Shown: positions 58,264 to 64,000 of the stretch, piece by piece
Numbering within the stretch: the first letter of the stretch is position 1
Layout: every line of letters starts with the position of its first letter
Assembly (NCBI RefSeq): GCF_029360725.1
Contig: NZ_JARKMY010000001.1
Span: forward strand, 372,001 to 436,000
Source: Chryseolinea sp. H1M3-3
Lineage (GTDB): Bacteria; Bacteroidota; Bacteroidia; Cytophagales; Cyclobacteriaceae
Length of the DNA: 64,000 bases
Direction: 5' to 3'
The notes under the pieces: model-generated
Seen by the model: only the letters and a program-made list of their open reading frames with translations
Database searches by the model: none
What the model was told of the DNA's origin: nothing
Position numbers and translations under genes: made by a program

Positions 58264-58596
58264 ATGGCAAAGAGAGATGTATTTCCGGATCATCCAGGCA
58301 TTATTCTTAAGGAAGAGTTCTTGGATCAGTTGAATATTAAGCCAGGCACTCTAGCTGCGGCAATTGGCGTATCGAGAGATCGTATTAGCGAAATTGTTAA
58401 GGGAAAGCGTGAAATAACTCCCGATACGGCTCTTCGTTTAGCTGCCTTTTTTGACATGTCACCGGACTTCTGGATGAACTTGCAGAACCACTATGATTTA
58501 GTTATGGCTGAAAGAAAGTTCAGTGTAAAAGTAGTGAGGGCAATTAAACTGCGTAGCAGATCTATCATACGTCCGCAGGTTGAGCAGCGCGCGTAA
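58264..58596 (+). CDS. higA: HigA-type HTH antitoxin
   Basis: The 110-aa product has a Xre-type helix-turn-helix: PGIILKEEFLDQLNIKPGTLAAAIGVSRDRISEIVKGKREITPDTALRLAAFFDMSPDFWMNLQNHYDL, the VapI/HigA pattern. It should neutralise the toxin and repress the shared promoter at the palindrome. The start at 58264 is fixed by AGGAGG 6 bases upstream; a longer frame would run through the toxin end. The strong Shine-Dalgarno site is unlike most genes of the left half. Confidence 0.94.
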   Translation: MAKRDVFPDHPGIILKEEFLDQLNIKPGTLAAAIGVSRDRISEIVKGKREITPDTALRLAAFFDMSPDFWMNLQNHYDLVMAERKFSVKVVRAIKLRSRSIIRPQVEQRA

Positions 58597-58648
58597 ATTA
58601 ACGGAGGAGTTACATTTGGCGTTGCTTTAACCGAGCTTATTTGCTAGG

Positions 58649-58889
58649 GTAGCACCACGGTAGCACCGGCAAAAAGGATAGACTAAAAACTTCGAATTAT
58701 TCCATTGAAGATAATTGATTTGAGCTATTTGGGCTGGAAACCTTCGAATCCTCTCTACCCGACCATTTTCCAGACCTTATCTGACATTATCAATCATTAT
58801 TCTTCAATTGGTTAGACGATTTTTTGTCTTACCCAGAGTACTTCAGTGCTATCCCAAATCAACCGAAAAGGTAGCACCAAAGTAGCACC
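58649..58889. other. Attachment-like site B (arm pair, tRNA-end core, arm pair)
   Basis: Direct GTAGCACC pairs start at 58649/58660 and 58871/58882, each with 11-bp period, around a 25-bp core at 58743-58767 identical to that of site A. The right pair ends 14 bases before the integrase ATG. Site A and B cores are 4,696 bases apart in the same orientation. Distances from core to the flanking pairs (94 and 128) are similar to those of site A (93 and 137). Confidence 0.82.
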
Positions 58890-58903
58890 GGAATGGAGAC
58901 ATA

Positions 58904-60040
58904 ATGTTAAAGACCCGAATCAATTTAACGAAAGAGTATCTCGATAACTACAGCATTCCCAAGCATGGCCGGGTCTATCTATACGATACCAAGGAACGTG
59001 GTTTGGTAGCACAGATCACAACGAAAGGCGGAATCAGCTTTTACCTTTACAAAAAGGTCCATGGAAGACCCGAGAGATTTCTACTCGGTCGTTACCCCGA
59101 TACACCGATTGCCAAAGCCCGAACCAAAGCTTTGGTATATAAAACCATGATTGCCGAAAAGAAGAATCCGCGCCTTGTTGATCCTTCCTTGCGCGGCGAA
59201 ATGACCTTTGGCCAACTGTTCGATAAGTATTTGACGCTTTATAGCAAGCCGCATAAAAAGTCGTGGGAAAAGGACGAGAAAGAAATCAATCGTTACGTCT
59301 CACATTGGAAGAACCGGAAGTTGTCATCCATTACAAACGATGAGGTAACAAGACTTCACAAAAAGATAGGTTCTGATAACGGGAAGTATCAGGCTAATCG
59401 CCTCCTGGAACGAATACGTTCAATACATAACAAAGGAATTCGATGGGGAAATTGTTTAACCAATCCCGCCATTGGTATTGACCGCTTTCCTGAAAAGTCC
59501 AGAGACCGATTTATTCAGCCAGATGAAATGCCACGCTTTATCGAAGCACTGTCACAGGAAAAGAATAAGACCGTGCAGGACTATTTCTGGATTTTGCTCC
59601 TTACGGGCGCACGGCGAACCAATGCAATCATGATGCGTTGGGAGGATCTCAACTTTAACCAGGGCGTTTGGCTTATCCCTGAAACGAAAAATGGAGAATC
59701 CGTTACCGTCCCGCTTGTGACCCGGGCTGTCGAACTGCTGAAATCAAGACAAAAGATTAGCGAGTGGGTCTTCCCAAGCGTCAACGACAAAAGCAAACCA
59801 TTTGATCCGGAAAAGGGCTGGAGGCGAATTCTGAAGCGATCAGGCCTCAAAGATCTTCGCATCCATGATCTTCGTAGAACCTTTGGTAGCTATCAGGCAA
59901 TCAGTGGAACTAGTCTGCAGATCATCGGAAAAAGTTTAGGGCATAAATCTCAAGAAGCGACAAAGGTGTATGCCCGGTTGAATCTTGATCCTGTTAGGGC
60001 GTCGATTGAAAAAGCTACCGAAGTTATGTTTGGACGATGA
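58904..60040 (+). CDS. Tyrosine recombinase (phage/island integrase)
   Basis: The 378-aa product has an N-terminal arm-binding domain (about 1-85: YLYDTKERGLVAQITTKGGISFYLYKKVHGRPERFLLGRYP), a core-binding domain (about 100-190) and the catalytic domain. All active residues are present: Arg237 in LTGARRTN, Lys262 in TKNGES, His321 and Arg324 in RIHDLRRTFG, His347 in SLGHKSQ and Tyr356 in KVYARL. It follows attachment-like site B and is the obvious recombinase for both sites. The gene is intact. Confidence 0.96.
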   Translation: MLKTRINLTKEYLDNYSIPKHGRVYLYDTKERGLVAQITTKGGISFYLYKKVHGRPERFLLGRYPDTPIAKARTKALVYKTMIAEKKNPRLVDPSLRGEMTFGQLFDKYLTLYSKPHKKSWEKDEKEINRYVSHWKNRKLSSITNDEVTRLHKKIGSDNGKYQANRLLERIRSIHNKGIRWGNCLTNPAIGIDRFPEKSRDRFIQPDEMPRFIEALSQEKNKTVQDYFWILLLTGARRTNAIMMRWEDLNFNQGVWLIPETKNGESVTVPLVTRAVELLKSRQKISEWVFPSVNDKSKPFDPEKGWRRILKRSGLKDLRIHDLRRTFGSYQAISGTSLQIIGKSLGHKSQEATKVYARLNLDPVRASIEKATEVMFGR

Positions 60041-60418
60041 GGAAGAGCTATCGGTAGGATCAATCGCTAAGCGCGAAGGTTCGCGCGCTGGTAAGGCGTG
60101 GACCATAGAATATTTTCTTGGAAGAATCTGCTCAATTTTTTACTTTCATTACAGATTCCTCGACCCACCCGATCCGACGCGATCACTAGCCCACGTGGAA
60201 TCAAGGTGTTTTGCAAATTTATCTTAGGAGAATCTAAGTCACATGAACGTAGTTGGGATACTTCTCCTTGCTTGTTGATGTTGTTAATATTGACCAATGC
60301 CTTGCATAAGCCGATGTTGGGCGTACATTGAAGCCTTCAGACTTTTTTAGACGACGTCCAATCCGGCATAGGCTATTTTACTTTAGTAATTATAAATTGT
60401 CAGAACTCACTTATTACT
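60041..60418. other. Intergenic stretch, no gene seen
   Basis: About 380 bases. A near-perfect hairpin AGCGCGAA-GG-TTCGCGC at 60071-60090 lacks a U run; it could be a terminator remnant for the integrase. The rest is AT-rich and short frames give no recognisable protein. Confidence 0.5.
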
Positions 60419-60976
60419 ATGGCGATACGCAAGACTAACGTTATCTTATTTTTGATTGGGATATCTCTCCTAATCATTCAAGTCATCTGGATTTTCTATG
60501 ACTTCGACGACATTGTACAAGCCTTTGCAATTTTACCCGACGACTTTGATTACGGTTATAGTAGCGCACAATTTTCAGAGGAAGTGAAAGCACTTCTGAA
60601 AGATGGTAATCAAAAAGTCATTGCCAATAGGGAGAGTTACAGCACCTACTTTTTTTGGCATGAGATAGCTGGTTGGCTAAGCTTTGCTATGACGGCCAGC
60701 ATAACTATCGTGACTGGTAGTTTTAGCCTAAGGCAACCGAGCACTGATACACAGGATAGCAACAAGCCTGGACGATTTTACTTGTTGGGTTTTTTAGCAG
60801 CAGTGGCGTCGGTTTGTACTCTGCTTTCATCAAAACTTAATGATGGCGCAATGCTGCATAAGTCAAAAGCCCAAGAGTTGGTAACTGAGATAGCATCGCT
60901 AACGGAAAAATTAAAAAACGATCCGAGCCAAGAATCGAATATAATTCTTGAACTGCGTAACCTCATAGTAGAATGA
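60419..60976 (+). CDS. Hypothetical membrane protein
   Basis: The 185-aa product has three predicted membrane segments: about 8-27 (VILFLIGISLLIIQVIWIF), 85-105 (AGWLSFAMTASITIVTG) and 122-140 (LLGFLAAVASVCTLLSS), with a short soluble C terminus. I do not recognise a family. Its stop overlaps the start of the next gene by four bases (ATGA), so it is coupled to the zinc-protease lipoprotein. It could anchor or be a substrate of that protease. Confidence 0.7.
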   Translation: MAIRKTNVILFLIGISLLIIQVIWIFYDFDDIVQAFAILPDDFDYGYSSAQFSEEVKALLKDGNQKVIANRESYSTYFFWHEIAGWLSFAMTASITIVTGSFSLRQPSTDTQDSNKPGRFYLLGFLAAVASVCTLLSSKLNDGAMLHKSKAQELVTEIASLTEKLKNDPSQESNIILELRNLIVE

Positions 60977-62013
60977 CGAGATGGACGACATTAGTATTAT
61001 TTACCCTATTTTCAGGATGCAAATCAGGTGATACCGAAAACGAGTATCCCATGGATTTTCTGGGATTTCGCGACGCTACAACTACAAGAGCCCTCGTAGT
61101 GAAAGCAATTAATAGAGCAAACGAAATTTTACAATACAAAGGAAAGTATGTCTTAATTCCCAGTTGGATCGCCACAGGATTTGTTTCGGACAGTACACCA
61201 GGGGAACGAATAACTGTCTATCTTCTTCGGCCTAAAGGTCAATTTTCCACTCACGAGAAAGAAAAAACTGTACTCGATAGTTTTTCAGCAGTCATTAAAG
61301 GTACGCAACCAAATCCCCAAGCGATTGATTGTCCAGACACCAGCGAATGCGTTCATGAAATGTATAAAGGTTCAAACATTGGAAAAGTTGTCGCGAATAT
61401 ATTGAGTCTACATGCGACTTTACAGCTTGCGAAAATAAAAGTAGATCGTAACTACGTCGCATTAATTGATGGAGACGTACAACGGTTCCAGCTATTATTT
61501 GGAAAAGGCCTGGAGGGCGAACAAGCCGTTCCGTTTTTTGAGTACTTTCTTGCAATAATACTATTACATGAAGTCGGGCATCTTGATCAATCTTTTCAAT
61601 TGGATTCGTTGGCTTTACCTGCAGAAGCAAAACTTATTTATAATGATTACTTGAGTTTTTTAAACGATGCCAAAAAAGAAGAAGCGCGAGCTGATGCGTA
61701 TGCGTCGAATGCAATAGTGGAAGTCGGCGGACTCGATACCGCGACAATTGCGCTATACATCCCCTTTCAAGGAGTACTTGCCTACGGCTATTACTTGTTC
61801 GATAAATCCCAGGGTGGTATCTGTCGTCACTATTTTGATCCTACAGAAGAACATCCAAATTTTGAAATGCGATATCGAGCGATGTATTTAATTCTTCAAC
61901 CTGACTCAAGAATAGTCCAGAATCTGATGAGTAATTACCTTCTAAACCGCCGGGCCATAATGAACAAGACCTATACGTCAGAGAACAAAGAATGTACAAT
62001 ATTATCTCGGTAA
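60973..62013 (+). CDS. Lipoprotein with HExxH zinc-protease motif
   Basis: The 346-aa product has a lipoprotein signal (TTLVLFTLFSGC, lipid-attached Cys16), so it is exported and anchored. Its active site is LLHEVGHLDQ (His199, Glu200, His203), with the candidate third ligand in KKEEARADAYA (Glu236/237 or Asp241), an arrangement of gluzincin/M48-like metallopeptidases. No known family was recognised beyond this. It is coupled to the upstream membrane protein gene. A protease acting outside the cytoplasm, possibly on that partner, is an inference. Confidence 0.8.
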   Translation: MTRWTTLVLFTLFSGCKSGDTENEYPMDFLGFRDATTTRALVVKAINRANEILQYKGKYVLIPSWIATGFVSDSTPGERITVYLLRPKGQFSTHEKEKTVLDSFSAVIKGTQPNPQAIDCPDTSECVHEMYKGSNIGKVVANILSLHATLQLAKIKVDRNYVALIDGDVQRFQLLFGKGLEGEQAVPFFEYFLAIILLHEVGHLDQSFQLDSLALPAEAKLIYNDYLSFLNDAKKEEARADAYASNAIVEVGGLDTATIALYIPFQGVLAYGYYLFDKSQGGICRHYFDPTEEHPNFEMRYRAMYLILQPDSRIVQNLMSNYLLNRRAIMNKTYTSENKECTILSR

Positions 62014-62323
62014 GGCGAGGTGGTTGCAAAGTTTACCGCAGGGACGATTCCTTTCGAATTTTCTCCCTTTGCTGCATTCTTTTTAAATACCAATGGATCT
62101 TAAACTTGCTACCGCTGATTGAGCGATGATGAGGTGCTTGCCAGGTTCCGAGTAGCCACCTTTCCCCTACAATTGACGGTCGTTGTCTTTTTGTAAGGCG
62201 AGCTATCGACTAACTTTTATAGTAAGCAGCGCTTAGGAAAATGTCTGATGAAACAAATGATAACGACCCGCATGGCGAAGCTTGAATTTCAATATATTAA
62301 TGGTTTCAAAGGAAGCATGACGC
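62014..62323. other. Intergenic stretch, no gene seen
   Basis: About 310 bases between the lipoprotein and first DUF2958 gene, without recognisable genes, repeats or terminators. A GGAAG stretch 12 bases before the next ATG may serve as its ribosome site. Confidence 0.5.
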
Positions 62324-62749
62324 ATGGCTTATCGATTTTTACCGGATAGAATTCACCGAACCCTAATATCAAACGGATGTCTTCAACTTGATCAGGTAGA
62401 CGAGCTTTATCCACCGTTAAAACTATTCGCTCCTGACGACACTGGAATATGGCTCATCGTCAAAGTCATGAAACATAATCCTAACATCGGCTATGGCTTA
62501 ATCGATATCGGACAGGGCAATCCCCACCAAGGGTATATCGATCTTCAACTGCTGGGAGGCGTCCGAGGAAAAATGGGATTGCCAATTGAACGTGATGTAG
62601 ACTTTGTTGCTAAATACCCACAATGGGTATATGTTACAGCTTCAACTTTCGATGGGAAATACACTGAAAACGAGACCATATTGTCAGGCGTCTTCGCACT
62701 TAAAACCATTTCGCCGACAATTGTCTATCCAAAACCATCTCTCAACTAA
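62324..62749 (+). CDS. DUF2958-family protein (diverged copy)
   Basis: The 141-aa product has the DUF2958 pattern: YPPLKLFAPDDTGIWLIVKVMKHNPNIGYGLIDIGQGNPHQGYIDLQLLGGVRGKMGLPIERDVDF. DUF2958 proteins are common on conjugative elements and plasmids but have no established function. It is more diverged than the second copy downstream: it lacks the WLLTELDPEDPDIAFGLCDLGMG form. The two lie in tandem, suggesting duplication and drift. Confidence 0.85.
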   Translation: MAYRFLPDRIHRTLISNGCLQLDQVDELYPPLKLFAPDDTGIWLIVKVMKHNPNIGYGLIDIGQGNPHQGYIDLQLLGGVRGKMGLPIERDVDFVAKYPQWVYVTASTFDGKYTENETILSGVFALKTISPTIVYPKPSLN

Positions 62750-63044
62750 TCCTATTTGGCCCTATGCAACTTACTTGTTGATGCTGTTGCCTAGATAAAA
62801 TATCTTCGTTAACCCTATCGATAGTATCTTTTTACAAACCGTTAAAGACAAATAATAGCCATTTCGCCGTGGCCTTTCGTCGTGTTGTTTTATACAGGTC
62901 ACTTTGCCGATAACGGTTATTACCCAATCAAGAATTTTCGCCTCGCTGCCGCGATTCCCCGCTAAGCAAATTCCTGTTGGTCACGCGCTCTTTTTATCGG
63001 CGTTGCCATTCCCTGTTAACAACACTAACAGAAAGGCAATTGAA

Positions 63045-63413
63045 ATGATGTTATTTACTTCTCAACAAAAACAGAAACTTCTTTTCAATGGAAGAGAAGA
63101 GAACAGAGGGAAAGACCATCATCCCGTAGTCAAGCTGTTTCTTCCTGGCACGGCTTGCACTTGGCTCTTGACGGAACTTGATCCGGAAGATCCGGATATC
63201 GCTTTCGGCCTGTGCGACCTGGGCATGGGATTTCCTGAGCTCGGTTCGGTTTACCTGCCTGAACTTCTCGAACTGCGAACGCCCTTCAAAGTTGAACGTG
63301 ATCTTCACTTCGACGGTGAGTATTCGATCAGTGTCTATGCACGAGCGGCATCCGCCGTCGAGTGCATTACCGAAGACCCGATCCGTCTTAAAGCAGCCGC
63401 GTTAAAACCATAA
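63045..63413 (+). CDS. DUF2958-family protein
   Basis: The 122-aa product carries the canonical DUF2958 core: HPVVKLFLPGTACTWLLTELDPEDPDIAFGLCDLGMGFPELGSVYLPELLELRTPFKVERDLHFDGEYSISVYA. A frame from 62904 would add 47 residues, but its first part is unlike the family; the ATGs at 63045 and 63048 (MMLFTSQQKQKLLF) match the usual start. A strong terminator follows. The family is typical of integrative conjugative elements. Confidence 0.92.
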   Translation: MMLFTSQQKQKLLFNGREENRGKDHHPVVKLFLPGTACTWLLTELDPEDPDIAFGLCDLGMGFPELGSVYLPELLELRTPFKVERDLHFDGEYSISVYARAASAVECITEDPIRLKAAALKP

Positions 63414-63419
63414 CATCCA

Positions 63420-63451
63420 AAAGCCCCGCTCACACAAGCGGGGCTTTTTAT
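63420..63451 (+). terminator. Rho-independent terminator
   Basis: AAGCCCCGC pairs with GCGGGGCTT around TCACACAA and is followed by TTTTTA, directly after the second DUF2958 gene. Confidence 0.93.
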
Positions 63452-63769
63452 GAATTCATAATCAGACGCAACTTATGCCGGGCAAAAGCGACATTTATTC
63501 TATTAGGTCTTGTGACTATCGTCCTTGCGGTTGTGTTGGGCGTAAGTGGTAGCTTATAATGCGTACACTTTTAATCATCGAGCTCTTGAGATAGGTTATG
63601 GCATATCATACATCACAACTCATGCGCTAACATTATTTGTTATTATTATATGCCCATTTAATTGACATTTTCTTACCTCACTATTAATACAAAATTGGTG
63701 TTTAGCAAAGTCATGCGACACGATTCACTGACAAAATATTCATTTCATTTTTTACATGGAGGCTTGCCG
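63452..63769. other. Intergenic stretch before the HTH gene
   Basis: About 320 bases without a recognisable gene. A frame from 63662 runs into the HTH gene, but its first 36 codons do not look like part of it. A GGAGG ribosome site at 63760-63764 serves the HTH start. Confidence 0.55.
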
Positions 63770-63964
63770 ATGAAAGGCAAAAACGAATCAGAACAACTCC
63801 TCAATCGAAAAGAAGCTGCACGATATCTGAATGTCTCGCCTGGAACCTTGGCCGTCTGGGATTGTACAAAGCGATACAATCTAAAGCCGCTGAAGGTTGG
63901 GCGATCTGTTCGTTATCGTAAATCGCATCTCGACAAATTTCTTGAGGGTCAACTGACGACCTGA
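63770..63964 (+). CDS. Excisionase/AlpA-like helix-turn-helix protein
   Basis: The 64-aa product has the MerR-like HTH_17 fold of excisionase-type DNA-binding proteins: LLNRKEAARYLNVSPGTLAVWDCTKRYNLKPLKVGRSVRYRKSHLDKFLEGQ. Such proteins control integrase-driven excision or start of conjugative-element transcription. The ATG of MKGKNESEQ is preceded by GGAGG, unlike the earlier in-frame codon. In many proteobacterial integrative elements a gene of this kind precedes the replication initiator; what follows lies outside the window. Confidence 0.88.
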   Translation: MKGKNESEQLLNRKEAARYLNVSPGTLAVWDCTKRYNLKPLKVGRSVRYRKSHLDKFLEGQLTT

Positions 63965-64000
63965 CAAGAAACGGGGAAGGAAAGTTGTTCGAGAACTTTC

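Noticed and set aside
60041-60418. Short frames after the integrase
   Set aside because: They overlap on both strands and share no known domain; probably spurious.
62904-63044. N-terminal extension of the second DUF2958 gene
   Set aside because: The first 47 codons do not resemble the family, and the canonical start is at 63045/63048.

Overview
The window looks like chromosomal DNA of a Bacteroidota bacterium, probably of the Cytophagales type, with a mosaic of mobile and defence DNA inserted at a tRNA gene. The left half (1 to about 34.06 kb) carries housekeeping and metabolic genes with Bacteroidota habits. Most genes lack Shine-Dalgarno sequences, two promoters have the exact -7 box TACCTTTG (upstream of the DEAD-box helicase and of the ArsR regulator), LigD has the PE-ligase-polymerase order, and CreD-, SemiSWEET- and CarboxypepD_reg-type proteins are present. 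I cannot name the species from sequence alone.

Left region. The window opens with three copies of a roughly 180-bp tandem repeat. Genes of sugar and envelope metabolism follow (LacX-like epimerase, Tat-exported GH5 hydrolase, di-haem cytochrome c, PqiA-like protein), then DNA repair (LigD without an adjacent Ku gene; an Fpg/Nei-type glycosylase that lacks the usual Pro2), a ceramidase-like hydrolase, the fused acyl-CoA mutase IcmF, a universal stress protein, BipA/TypA, two RNA methyltransferase-type enzymes, a multi-PAS histidine kinase, a DEAD-box helicase, a cytoplasmic HtrA-like protease, an ArsR/YjjG/P5C dehydrogenase cluster and CreD. Three tRNA genes were read: Ala(GGC), Pro(AGG) and Asn(GTT).

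Island. Just after tRNA-Asn comes a terminator and an 11-bp-period pair of TTTGCAC boxes that look like integrase arm sites, so the tRNA 3' end is probably one attachment border. From 34.8 to 49.2 kb lies a large DNA-targeting locus. Two gene groups diverge from a 254-bp gap. Leftward are a PHP-domain/ABC ATPase, an HNH nuclease and a HEPN-motif protein. Rightward are a type III-like helicase-nuclease (Res), a beta-class DNA methyltransferase (Mod), a RelE-like/UvrD helicase fusion, an Mrr-like nuclease gene broken by a frameshift, an HNH protein and a winged-helix-like protein. Then come a Fic protein with its own palindromic operators and a sigma70-like promoter, a HEPN-like/HNH pair, and an orphan membrane protein.

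Attachment-site array. At 53.95-54.20 and 58.65-58.89 kb are two copies of the same composite site. Each has a pair of GTAGCACC boxes with 11-bp period, a 25-bp core that is the 3' end of a tRNA including CCA, and a second pair of boxes. Between the cores lies a 4.7-kb cassette without an integrase: a membrane protein/Abi_C pair, an OLD-family nuclease and a HigBA-like toxin-antitoxin pair. A tyrosine recombinase follows the right copy. The simplest reading is a tandem array of elements served by one integrase.

Right end. After the integrase come a membrane protein/zinc-protease lipoprotein pair, two DUF2958 genes and an excisionase-like HTH gene. These suggest the start of an integrative conjugative element that continues past the window. 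Strong Shine-Dalgarno sites, TTGACA/TACATT-type promoters and a CCA-encoding tRNA fragment suggest a proteobacterial-like source for this part.
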